Below are positions 36,860 to 46,742 of a stretch of DNA of 64,000 nt, piece after piece; position 1 is the stretch's first letter; each line of letters opens with the position of its first letter. The translations under genes and the position numbers were made by a program. The notes beneath the pieces were generated by a model. The model did not search any database and had not been told where the DNA came from. It saw nothing but the letters and a program-made list of their open reading frames with translations. The DNA comes from JAIBJN01 sp963748205 (GTDB lineage: Bacteria; Actinomycetota; Thermoleophilia; Gaiellales; Gaiellaceae). The stretch spans positions 119,143-183,142 of the forward strand of contig CAVVIB010000004.1 of the NCBI GenBank assembly GCA_963748205.1, given 5' to 3'.

Positions 36860-36884
36860 TGTGGACAACACCCCAAATCGGGGG
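36860..36884. promoter_or_regulatory. DnaA-box match and second CCCC/GGGG inverted repeat upstream of the LuxR gene
   Basis: TGTGGACAA at 36860-36868 is, on the minus strand, TTGTCCACA, the exact actinobacterial DnaA-box consensus. It is followed directly by ACCCCAAATCGGGGG (36870-36884), which on the minus strand reads CCCCCGATTTGGGGT and resembles the element at 36213. Both lie in the region expected for the promoter of the LuxR gene at 36834. Binding by any given protein is inference. Confidence 0.35.
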
Positions 36885-36922
36885 ACGAGCAGGTTTAAGC
36901 CCTTTTCCGCTCCAGAACCGGG

Positions 36923-38015
<1,093 letters not shown>

Positions 38016-38023
<8 letters not shown>

Positions 38024-39035
38024 CCGCGGCCGCCTTCGTCTTCTCCCACTCCTCGGCGGGCACGGGGTTGAAGCACGCGACGAAGTGCCCGGGCTCGATC
38101 TCGCGCAGCGGCGGCACCTCGCGCGTCGACTCGTCCACGGAGAACCGGCAGCGCGGCTCGAACGGGCACGCGCTCGGCGGCCTGAGCATGTCGCGCGGAG
38201 CTCCCTCGATCGGCGTCAGCGCCTCCTTGCGCCTCGCGTCGAGGCGCGGGATCGACTGCAGGAGCCCCAGCGTGTACGGGTGCCGAGGCCGCGCGAAGAG
38301 CTGGTTCGCGGAGGCGGTCTCGACGAACATCCCGGCGTACATGACGTTCACGCGCTCGCACGACCCGGCGACGACGCCGAGGTCGTGTGTGATGAGCATG
38401 AGTGCCGTGTCGCGCTCGGACACGACCTCCTTGAGAAGCTCGAGGATCTGCGCCTGGATCGTCACGTCGAGCGCCGTCGTGGGCTCGTCCGCGATCAGGA
38501 GCTTCGGCTCGCAGGCGAGCGCCATCGCGATCATCGCGCGCTGGCGCATCCCGCCCGAGAACTGGTGCGGATAGTCCTTGAGCCGGACCTCCGGGCTCGG
38601 GATGCCGACCCGGTCGAGCAGGCCCGCCGCGCGCTTGTCGGCCTCTTTCTTGTCGATGTCGAAGTGCGTGAGGAGCGCTTCCCGGATCTGCTTCCCGACC
38701 GTGTGCACCGGGTTCAGGCTCGTCATCGGGTCCTGGAAGATCATCGCGATGTCGCGGCCCCTGATCTTGCGGAGCTGCTTGTCCTTCATGTTCAAGAGGT
38801 CGCGGTCCTCGAACGTCGCCGTCCCGCCGGTCACGCGGCCGTTGCGGGCCAGGATCCCGAGGATGGCGAGCGAGGTGACGCTCTTGCCGCACCCGGACTC
38901 GCCCACGATCCCGAGCGTCTCGCCCGGCGCGATGTCGAAGGTGATCCCGTTGACGGCGTGGACCGTGCCCCGGGACGTCGTGAACTCGACCCGGAGATCG
39001 TCGACGGAGAGGAGCGGTTCCCTAGCCACGTCCAC
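38016..39035 (-). CDS. Oligopeptide/dipeptide ABC transporter ATP-binding protein (OppD-type)
   Basis: This is a 339-residue ATPase. Walker A is GESGCGKSV (Val replaces the usual Thr/Ser after Ser), the signature is FSGGMRQRAMIAMALA, Walker B is LLIADEPTTALD, and the C-terminus has HPYTLGLLQSIPRLDARR with CPFEPRCRF. This matches OppD/DppD, partner of the OppF-type gene with which it overlaps by eight bases. Its start overlaps the end of the permease gene by 14 bases. Together the five genes form a complete importer. Confidence 0.88.
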
Positions 39036-39933
39036 GCAACTTCGGGTCGAGGGCCTCCCGAAGCCCGTCGCCGATCAGGTTGAAGCCGAGCACGGACACG
39101 ACGATCGCCACGCCGGGGATGATCGCCAGGTGCGGTGCGGTCTGGAGATAGCGAACGGTTCCGGTCAGCATCGTCCCCCACTCCGGCGTGGCCGGATCCT
39201 GCGGCCCGAGGCCGAGGAAGCCGAGGCCGGCGACGTCGATGATCGCCGTGGCCATGGCGAGCGTGCCCTGGACGATCACGGGCGAGATCGAGTTCGGGAG
39301 GATGTGGCTCGCGAGAATCGAGCGTCTCGGCACGCCGACGGACCGCGCGGCCAGGATGAAGTCGTTCTCCTTTTGGGCGAGGATCGACCCCCGTAAGAGG
39401 CGCGCGAAGACGGGGATGTTCACTGCCCCGACCGCGATCATGATCTGGGTCAACCCCGGCCCGAGCACCGCCACGATCCCGATCGCCAGGAGCAGCCCTG
39501 GGATCGAGAGCATGATGTCCATCAGGCGCATGATCACGGAGTCGACCACGCCGCCGAAGTAGCCGGCGATCGCGCCCAGGATGAGGCCGAACGAGAGGCC
39601 GACGCTCACGGCGACGACGCCGATCAGGAGCGAGTAGCGCGCGCCGTAGATGATGCGCGAGAACTCGTCGCGGCCGAGCTCGTCGAGCCCGAACCAGTGC
39701 TCAGCCGACGGCCCCGGGCAGCAGCGCCCGCCAAGTGCGGCGAGATCCTGCGCACGCGGGTCGTCGGGCGCGATGAGCGGCGCGAAGATGGCGGTGAGCA
39801 CGAACATGCCCACGAGGAAGAACCCGATGATCGCGCCCGGGTTCGTCCGCAGACGGAGCCAGGCCTCCTTCCACAGGCCGCTCGGCGGCGCATCGTGCTC
39901 GAGCTGCCTGGCTTCGATCTCGACGACGCTCAC
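39022..39933 (-). CDS. Peptide ABC transporter permease (OppC/DppC-type)
   Basis: This is a 303-residue permease with six membrane segments. The N-terminal FFLVGMFVLTAIFAPLIAP helix followed by HWFGLDELGRDEFSRIIYGA is diagnostic of OppC/DppC proteins, and the coupling loop is ARSVGVPRRSILASHILPNS. It lies ten bases after the OppB-type gene's stop. The ligand range is unknown; the paired binding protein suggests oligopeptides or similar amides. Confidence 0.9.
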   Translation of the reverse strand: MSVVEIEARQLEHDAPPSGLWKEAWLRLRTNPGAIIGFFLVGMFVLTAIFAPLIAPDDPRAQDLAALGGRCCPGPSAEHWFGLDELGRDEFSRIIYGARYSLLIGVVAVSVGLSFGLILGAIAGYFGGVVDSVIMRLMDIMLSIPGLLLAIGIVAVLGPGLTQIMIAVGAVNIPVFARLLRGSILAQKENDFILAARSVGVPRRSILASHILPNSISPVIVQGTLAMATAIIDVAGLGFLGLGPQDPATPEWGTMLTGTVRYLQTAPHLAIIPGVAIVVSVLGFNLIGDGLREALDPKLRGRG

Positions 39934-39943
39934 GAGGCGGCCT

Positions 39944-40951
39944 TCACGAGTAGCGGATCCTCGGATTGATGAACGCGTACGAGACGTCGACGACCAGGTT
40001 GACCATCACGAAGATGATCGCGATGAAGAGGATCCCGCCCTGGAGAACCGGGTAGTTACGGGCGGCGATCGCGTCGACCAACCAGGTGCCCAGCCCCGGC
40101 CAGGCGAAGACGGTCTCCGTGAGAACGGCGCCCGAGAGGAGCAGGCCAGTCTGGAGGCCGATGATGGTCGAGATCGGCAGCAGCGCGTTGCGCAGGATGT
40201 GCCGGCGGTCGACCCCGGCGGGCGAGACGCCCTTCGCGCGCGCGGTGCGCACATAGTCCTCGTTCTGGACGTCGAGCACGGAGGCCCGGGTGATGCGCGT
40301 GATCACGGCGAGCGGGATCGTCCCGAGTGCGATCGCCGGCAGGATCAGGTGCTTGATCGCGTCGACGAACGCCTCCCAGTTGAGCGTGATGATCGAGTCG
40401 AGGATGTAGAAGTTCGTCGGGTGCTCAGCCGCGATGAGCACGTCCGTTCGGCCCACCGAGGGTAACCACCCCAGCTTCACCGCGAAGATGTATTTGAGGA
40501 TGATCGCGAGGAAGAAGACCGGGATCGAGATCCCGATCAGCGAGGCCACAAGGCTCGTGTGGTCCAACCACCCCCCGTACTTCTTCGCCGCGAGGAAGCC
40601 GAGGGGGATGCCGAAGATGATCGAGAAGAGCATGGCCCCGACGGCGAGCTCGATCGTGGCCGGCAGCCGCTCGCGGAACTCGTCGGTGATCGCGCGCCGC
40701 GACGTGACGCTCGTGCCGAAGTCGCGGTCGATGAACGTTTGCTGGAAGTAGCGGAAGTACTGCTCGTGGATGGGCTCGTTGAGCCCGTACTGGTTCTCGA
40801 TGGCAGCCCGCTGCTCGGCGGTCGCGCGCTCGCCTAGGAGCGCGTCGGCGGGGCTACCGGGGAGTGCTCTGATCCACAGGAAAACGAGGATCGAGAGGCC
40901 GAGCAGGATGGGGAGCAAAAGCAGGAGCCGGCGGACAACGAATTTCACCAT
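39944..40951 (-). CDS. Peptide ABC transporter permease (OppB/DppB-type)
   Basis: This is a 335-residue permease. The N-terminus VKFVVRRLLLLLPILLGLSI and the EQYFRYFQQTFIDRDFGTSV segment are typical of OppB/DppB. The membrane core has the coupling loop YVRTARAKGVSPAGVDRRHI. Start is ATG at 40951. The 40 bases between the binding-protein gene and this gene show no clear hairpin. Confidence 0.9.
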   Translation of the reverse strand: MVKFVVRRLLLLLPILLGLSILVFLWIRALPGSPADALLGERATAEQRAAIENQYGLNEPIHEQYFRYFQQTFIDRDFGTSVTSRRAITDEFRERLPATIELAVGAMLFSIIFGIPLGFLAAKKYGGWLDHTSLVASLIGISIPVFFLAIILKYIFAVKLGWLPSVGRTDVLIAAEHPTNFYILDSIITLNWEAFVDAIKHLILPAIALGTIPLAVITRITRASVLDVQNEDYVRTARAKGVSPAGVDRRHILRNALLPISTIIGLQTGLLLSGAVLTETVFAWPGLGTWLVDAIAARNYPVLQGGILFIAIIFVMVNLVVDVSYAFINPRIRYS

Positions 40952-40991
40952 CTCGTCGTCCGCCGGCTCGCTGGTTCACTCTGGCTCGCAG

Positions 40992-42707
40992 CTACTCCGT
41001 GAAGGAGACGGTTGCGAAGCTCTCGTTGGTCGTGGGACTCGGTTGGAAGCCCTGCACGTTGGCGGCGAACGCCAGCGCCGGGCTCGAGTGCGCGTACGGC
41101 ACTCCGGGCAGCCAGTCGGAGATCAGCTGATTCGCTTCCTGATACATCCCGATACGGGTTGCCTGGTCGGTCTCTTCCTCGGCCGCGGCGAGGAGGTCGT
41201 GGACCTCCTGGTTCGGCGCCTTGAGGGTGCCGAACTGAGCGCCGGGCGTCTGGAAGAACGTGCCGACGAAGTTGTCGGCATCGCCGTAGTCACCCGTCCA
41301 GCCGAGCAGGAACACCGGAAGCTTGCCCTCGTTGGCCTGCCCGAGGTAGTCGGGCGACCAGGGCGCGCTATGAGGCACGACCTCGAACCCGGACTCGTTC
41401 AGGCTCGCGGCGAAGGCCTCGAAGTTCCGCTTCGGATCCGGCATGTACGGCCGGGAGACGTCGGTCGGGTACCAGAAGTCGAGCTTCACGGGAAGCGTGT
41501 AGCCCGCATCCTGGAGGATCTGCTTCGACTTCTCGGGATCGAACTCGTACTCGGTCACCGAGTCGGCGTAGCCCTCGACCTCGGGCGGCATGAACTGATG
41601 CGCCACCTCGGCGCGGCCCGCGTAGAAGTTGTCCACGACGGACTGCCGGTCGAGACCGTGGGCGATGGCCTGCCGCACGGCGATGTCGTCGAGCGGCGGG
41701 GTGCCCACGTTGAAGCCGACATAGGCCACGTTGAACGGCGGCCTGTCGATCACCTGCAGGTTCGAGTCGGCGGCGATGGTCTCGATGTCCTGGGGCTCGA
41801 CGAGGTCGTACCCCTGGATGTCGCCGGCCTGGAGCGCCTGGAGGCGTGCAGCGTTGTCGGCGATCGGCCGGAAGATGACGGAGTCGAGCAGGGCCTTTTC
41901 GCCCCAGTAGTCATCGTTGCGGACGATCGTCAGGCTGTCGCCGCGGGTCCAGGACTCGAACTTGAACGGGCCCGTCCCGATCGGGTGCTCCGTTCCGAAC
42001 GTGCCCTCCGGCTGGAAGACGCCGTCGGCGTCAACGGTGCCGGCGTCGGCCTCGAACTCGGTCAGAGCGGCCGGGCTCGCGATCCCGAACGATCCCTGCG
42101 CCAGAGCCGGGATGAACGTCGCCGACGGCTTCGTCAGGTTGATGACGGCCGTGAGCTCGTCCGTCGCCTCGCAGCTCTCGTAGAGGCTCTCCGCGGGCGC
42201 GTCCGGGTTGTCCTGCGTGGCGAAGCCGCCGAAGGCGACCTGCCAGTAGTAGGACGCGCTCGGGTTCTGCAGCGGGCCCTTGAAGTTGTACCAGCGGTCG
42301 AAGTTGGCGCAGACCGCCTCGGCGGTGAGCGGGTCACCGTCGTGGAACGTCACGTCCGGACGGATCGCGAACGTCCACTCCGTGCCGTCCTCGTTTGGCT
42401 CCCAGCTCTCAGCAAGACCCGGCACGGGCTCCGTGCCGCCGGGCTCGAGCGCGACGAGCGTCTCGAAGATCTGCTGAATGACGCGGAGCGACTCGCCGTC
42501 GGAGACGAGCGCGCCGTCGAGCGCGACCGGGTCCGCAGCGCCCGCGAAGACGAGCGTGCCGCCCGCCGCGGCCTCGCCGTCCTCTTCCGTCACGGCACCT
42601 GTGTCCGAAGGCTCAGCCTCATCGTCATCGCCACCGCAGCCCGCAAGACCTAGCGCGAGCAGCAACGTGACGAGCAGCAGGAGGAGCCTCAATGGCTTTC
42701 CCCTCAC
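40992..42707 (-). CDS. Peptide ABC transporter substrate-binding lipoprotein (family 5)
   Basis: This is a 571-residue solute-binding protein. The start is the GTG at 42707 preceded by AAGGAGAGG. A lipoprotein signal follows: basic start, LLLLLVTLLLALGLAGCGGD with the lipobox cysteine. Family-5 landmarks are TWEPNEDGT-like SWEPNEDGTEWTFAIRPDVT, HPIGTGPFKFESW and FNVGTPPLDDIAVRQAIAHG. It would capture peptides outside the membrane for the four genes downstream. It heads the operon. The 251 bp upstream are shared with the divergent zinc-ribbon gene. Confidence 0.9.
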   Translation of the reverse strand: MRGKPLRLLLLLVTLLLALGLAGCGGDDDEAEPSDTGAVTEEDGEAAAGGTLVFAGAADPVALDGALVSDGESLRVIQQIFETLVALEPGGTEPVPGLAESWEPNEDGTEWTFAIRPDVTFHDGDPLTAEAVCANFDRWYNFKGPLQNPSASYYWQVAFGGFATQDNPDAPAESLYESCEATDELTAVINLTKPSATFIPALAQGSFGIASPAALTEFEADAGTVDADGVFQPEGTFGTEHPIGTGPFKFESWTRGDSLTIVRNDDYWGEKALLDSVIFRPIADNAARLQALQAGDIQGYDLVEPQDIETIAADSNLQVIDRPPFNVAYVGFNVGTPPLDDIAVRQAIAHGLDRQSVVDNFYAGRAEVAHQFMPPEVEGYADSVTEYEFDPEKSKQILQDAGYTLPVKLDFWYPTDVSRPYMPDPKRNFEAFAASLNESGFEVVPHSAPWSPDYLGQANEGKLPVFLLGWTGDYGDADNFVGTFFQTPGAQFGTLKAPNQEVHDLLAAAEEETDQATRIGMYQEANQLISDWLPGVPYAHSSPALAFAANVQGFQPSPTTNESFATVSFTE

Positions 42708-42958
42708 ATCCTCTCCTTTTCTCCGGTTGGCGCCCACCCCGCGCGAAGCGGGGAGGGCAGTATCCAACGGCTTGGACGAGTCGGCAAGTCCCCTTGTTAG
42801 CGGGCACCCGATAACACCGCCGTTCACCGCGCTCGAGAATTAAGAGAAGCGATCTCCGTTTTTCTCGTGCGGAGAAGTATCGTACGAGCGGCGGCGTTCC
42901 GTCTAGGCCCCCGAGCGGCCCGCGCGGCGGCCCCGGAAGTCGAGTAGCCTTTGCCACG
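42708..42958. other. Divergent promoter region
   Basis: This 251-bp gap separates the peptide-transporter operon from the zinc-ribbon/BNR genes. It has patches of lower GC around 42,835-42,890 suitable for promoters. A weak inverted repeat (CTCCG and CGGAG, near 42,854-42,875) is present. No RNA gene, riboswitch or terminator was recognised. Confidence 0.4.
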
Positions 42959-43498
42959 ATGGGGGGAGACGGCCAGGATCTCCGGGCGCTGCTCGTCGAG
43001 ATCGACGCATTTCAACCGGACGACGACGCGTGCCTCGAGTGGATCCTCGAGCGCCGCTTTCCGGACGGGATCTACTGCGATACCTGCTCCCGTGTCACGA
43101 AGCATCACCGGGTCGCACGGCGCCGTTCGTACTCCTGCCAGCACTGCGGGCACCACGTCTATCCGACGGCGGGCACGATCTTCCACGGGTCGACAACGCC
43201 GCTTACCACCTGGTTTCGCGCGGTCGTCCTCATCCGCGACTCCGACGGCCAGATCACGGCGAAGGACCTCGAGCGCGAGCTCGGCGTCACCTACAAGACG
43301 GCCTGGCGCATGGCCGACAAGATCCGCACCGTTTTGGCCGAGCCGGAGGCCGTACCTGCCGCCAGGGGATACGCCGTACCTGCCCTGGGGGGATACACCA
43401 GACGAGCAAGATCGTTGGCCTTATACTCCTCGCGCACCGGGCAACGCTTCCGCCAGGCACTGGGAAGCGCCATCAGTCAGCAAGGGGAGGTAGGGGGA
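42959..43498 (+). CDS. IS1595-type zinc-ribbon/HTH protein without transposase core
   Basis: About 135 residues match the N-terminus of IS1595-family transposases: a zinc ribbon with Cys40, Cys43, Cys60 and Cys63, then YPTAGTIFHGSTTPLTTWF, then LERELGVTYKTAWRMADKIR. The DDE nuclease that should follow is absent. Instead there is a linker with a 24-bp tandem repeat and the frame stays open into the BNR protein at 43499, so one 1,000-residue fusion is possible. Alternatively a one-base shift near 43,330-43,345 would bring in a frame that stops at 43493, six bases before the next GTG. A domesticated transposase domain is the simplest reading. Confidence 0.6.
43349..43396 (+). repeat. Two 24-bp tandem repeats in the linker
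   Basis: The unit GCCGTACCTGCC-nnnn-GGGGATAC occurs twice back to back (43349-43372 and 43373-43396) and is identical at 20 of 24 positions. Each copy encodes eight residues (AVPAARGY and AVPALGGY in the zinc-ribbon frame, or PYLPPGDT and PYLPWGDT in the next frame). The length in multiples of three preserves the reading frame. Confidence 0.7.
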
Positions 43499-45936
43499 GT
43501 GAAGAGAACGGCAGTCCTCGGTCTCGAGGTGCTGGGCGTCGCTCTCGCCGCCGTCATCGGCCTGTACGCCTTCGGCGTGATCGGGTCCAGCGGTGGCGCA
43601 GGGTCGCCGGCAGTCAATCTCGAGGCTCTCGTAGGCGAGGAAGGCGAAGAAGGAGAGGTCGAGACCAGCATCGGCCCCGGCGAGCCGGACGAATGGTTCA
43701 TCCAGCAGCGCGCCGGCGGGCCTGACAAGCAGCTCGACGAAGATTGGTTCATCCGCGCGTCCGACCAGGCGCGCGCGATCCGCGGCTCGCTGTCGCCGAA
43801 GTTCCGCAACGACTGGCAGCTGAACGGCCCGACGAACGTCGGCGGGAGGATCGTCGACCTGGTCGCAGATCCGAACAACGCCAACACGATCTACGTCGCC
43901 GCGGCGACGGGCGGCGTCTGGAAGAACACGGACGGCGTCTTCGTGATGGAGAAGGCGTGGCCCGACGAGGCGCCGCAGGCGATGGGCGCGCTGGCGATCT
44001 CCTCGGACGGCGTCCTGTACGCCGGCACCGGCGAGCCGAACAACGGCGGCGGGTCGAGCGTCTTCGGCGGCAACGGCATCTACCGCTCCGTCGACGGCGG
44101 CCAGACCTGGAAGCACCGCGGCCTGAGCCAGAGCGCGACCATCGGCCGCATCGTCGTCGATCCGAGCGACCCCGACACGGTCTACGTCGCGGCCGCAGGC
44201 TCGCTCTTCAACGCCGGCGGGCACCGCGGCATCTACAAGTCGACGAACCGCGGGAACTCCTGGGAGCTCGTCCTCGCTCCGGAGAACGGCTTCACGGGCG
44301 GCATCGACCTCGCGATCCATCCGAGCAACCCGGACCGCATCTACGCCGCGATGTGGCAGCGCCGGCGCGAGCCGGACCTGCGCACGTACGGCGGCGTCGG
44401 CTCGGGTCTCTTCCGCTCGGACAACGGCGGCGAGACGTGGACGCGCCTCGAGAACATCACGACGCCGCTCCACACGGGCGACACGACCGGGCTGACGCAG
44501 TCCGTGCTCCTCGGCCGCATCGGTCTCGCGATCGCACCGTCGAACCCGAACCGCCTCTACGTGATCACGACGCAGACCGGCGGCCAGGACAAGGGCTTCT
44601 TCGTCTCGAACGACGGCGGAGACTCCTTCCAGACGACCGGCCCGACCACGGCCAGCCGGCCCGGCTCGCAGGGCGGCTTCGGCTGGTGGTTCGGCCGCAT
44701 CTGGGTCGACCCGGTCAACCAGGACCACCTCTTCGTCGCCGGCGTGAACCTGCGCCGCTCGACGAACGGCGGCGTGAGCTGGGCGAACTCGGGCAATGTC
44801 CACGCCGACCAGCACGCGATGGCGTGGAGCCCGCAGACCGCGAACCGCGTCTATCTCGGGAACGACGGCGGCACGTACATCTCCGACGGCAACGGGGCCA
44901 ACGGCACCTGGCGCCAGGCGACGTACGAGCCGTACACGCAGTTCTACTCGCTCGACGTCGGCGAGAACTCGCCGGACATGCTCACGGGCGGCGCGCAGGA
45001 CAACGGCTGCCTCAGGTCCTGGGACTTCCCGACGAACCCCGGCAACCCGGACAACTGGAACTCGTTCGGGTGCGGTGACGGCGAGTACACGCTCATGGAC
45101 CCGACCGACAACTACATCCACTACGGATGCTCGCAGTACGGCTCCTGCATCCGCCGCTACGACGGGCCTGCGGCCACGCCGCCGGTGACCAACGCCTCGT
45201 TCTCGAACGGGACGATCTCCGTCCGGCGGAACTGGCTGACCCCGATCGTCTTCGACAAGAACAACCCCGCGACCATGTACTACGGCGGGAACGTCCTGAA
45301 CAAGACGACCGACCGCGGGACGACCTGGACGCGGGTCAGCCCCGAGTCCGTCGACCTGACGGGCACGTTCGAGCCGCCTCGCATTCCCGACCCCGCGATC
45401 CACGGGAACTACCCGAACTGGGGCACGATCACGACGATCGACGTCTCGAAGACCGCGCCGGACACGATCTACCTCGGCACGGACACCGGCCGCCTCTGGA
45501 AGACGGAGGACGCCGGCGCGACGTGGACGTGGTTCAACGAGCCACGGCCTGCCCGAGCGCTGGGTGACGCGGGTCGCGATCGACTCGGACGATCCGAAGA
45601 CCGTCTGGGCGACGTTCTCCGGCTTCCGCAACGGCGAGGACGCGGCGAACGTCTACCGGACGACCGACGGCGGAGCGACGTGGGAGAACCTGAGCGGAAA
45701 CCTCCCGAACGCGCCCGTCAACGACATCGTCATCGACAAGGCGAACGACACCGTCTTCGTCGGCACGGACGTCGGCGTCTTCCACCTCAAGAGCCGGAGG
45801 ACGGAACTGGGCGTTCGTCGGGAAGCGCGGTCTACCGCTCGTCCCGGTGCTCGACATCCGGCTGCACAGCCCGTCGAACACGCTCTACACGTCGACGTTC
45901 GGCCGGAGCATGTGGAAGATCGACCTGTCTGGCTAG
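43499..45936 (+). CDS. Membrane-anchored BNR/Asp-box repeat protein, frame broken twice
   Basis: This protein of about 811 residues starts at a GTG with an AGGGGGA ribosome site. After a basic start it has one membrane segment (VLGLEVLGVALAAVIGLYAF), an acidic linker, and then a large extracytoplasmic beta-propeller. At least eight Asp-box units are visible, for example IYRSVDGGQTW, IYKSTNRGNSW, LFRSDNGGETW, RRSTNGGVSW, WKTEDAGATW and YRTTDGGATW. Such propellers occur in sialidase-like and sortilin (VPS10)-like proteins; no catalytic residues are evident. Frame shifts of one extra base lie near 45,550 and 45,797. The protein ends GRSMWKIDLSG at 45936. Confidence 0.75.
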
Positions 45937-45960
45937 AAGTACACCGGTGACCGCCGGTTC

Positions 45961-45992
45961 GACGAGGGCGGGCCTTCGGGCCCGCCCTCGTC
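45961..45992. terminator. Strong intrinsic terminator between convergent genes
   Basis: GACGAGGGCGGGCC and GGCCCGCCCTCGTC form a perfect 14-bp stem with a TTCG tetraloop, followed by ATTTCT. It lies 24 bases after the BNR gene's stop and six bases from the end of the convergent metallo-hydrolase gene, so it can serve both directions. Confidence 0.85.
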
Positions 45993-45998
45993 ATTTCT

Positions 45999-46742
45999 CT
46001 AGAGGGACAGCTCGATTCCGTCGCGCCCGAGCTCGGCATCGGGCATGAAGCGGCGAGCGTCTGTGAGGAGCGCGTCCGTGTCGGGCCAGCGCGGGTTGAC
46101 GTGGATGAGCGTCAGTCGGCGCGCACCCGCGTCCTTCGCCACCCGGCCCGCCTCGGCGGCGGTCGCGTCCCCTTCCGCGGCGACCGGCTCGTCCGAGGTC
46201 GACCAGGCCTCGTGGAGCAGGTGGGCCACGCCGCGCGCGAGGTCGGCGCTGCCCGGGTCGTAGGCCGTGTCCGTGACGAGCGCGAGCTCGTCCCCCACCC
46301 GCAGCCCCGCAGTCGGCGCCCAGTGCAGGGGCTGCGCGCGGGTCGTGAGCCCGAACGCGCCGATCTCCTGCGGGCCGGGCTCGAGCTCGCGCATCTCCCC
46401 CAGCTCCTCGGGCTCGAACGGTGAGATCGGTGCGCGCAGCAACGGCGCGAGGAGCTCCGCGCTCGGCGTCCCGTAGAGCCACGCGCCCGGCGCCCACACC
46501 GTCGGCCGCACCGGCAGCGCCGGCACGTAGCCGAGCCCGCACACGTGGTCGAGGTGGAAGTGCGTGAGCACGATGTCGAGCCGCCGCACGCCGTCCAGGA
46601 GCGCCGGGTCGATGACGAGGCGCTGGAGCCCCGTGCCCGCGTCGAGGACGAGCGCGTGCTCCCCGTCGCGGACGAGCGTGCAGGCGGTCTCCCGCTCCGG
46701 GGTGGGGATCCACCCACCGCTGCCGAGGAGCCAGGCCCTCAG
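45999..46742 (-). CDS. MBL-fold metallo-hydrolase, probable CTG start
   Basis: This protein of about 247 residues is an RNase-Z-like metallo-beta-lactamase. The first strand is RAWLLGSGGWIPTPERETAC, the metal motif THFHLDHVCG, and later ligands are in LALVTDTAYDPG and TLIHVNPRWPDT. The conserved N-terminus begins at a CTG (46742) that overlaps the TGA of the permease gene as CTGA, the position normally held by ATGA or GTGA, with GGAGGGGG eight bases upstream. A GTG at 46781 would need a 43-base overlap. It ends the sugar-transporter operon, so it may process the imported compound. Confidence 0.75.
   Translation of the reverse strand: MRAWLLGSGGWIPTPERETACTLVRDGEHALVLDAGTGLQRLVIDPALLDGVRRLDIVLTHFHLDHVCGLGYVPALPVRPTVWAPGAWLYGTPSAELLAPLLRAPISPFEPEELGEMRELEPGPQEIGAFGLTTRAQPLHWAPTAGLRVGDELALVTDTAYDPGSADLARGVAHLLHEAWSTSDEPVAAEGDATAAEAGRVAKDAGARRLTLIHVNPRWPDTDALLTDARRFMPDAELGRDGIELSL

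Noticed and set aside
36200..36890. Chromosomal origin of replication
   Set aside because: DnaA-box-like sites occur, but dnaA, dnaN, gyrB, recF, rpmH and the usual long AT-rich unwinding region are absent.
42959..43498. Intact IS1595 insertion sequence
   Set aside because: Only the zinc ribbon and helix-turn-helix are present; there is no DDE core, and no terminal inverted repeats or target-site duplication were seen.
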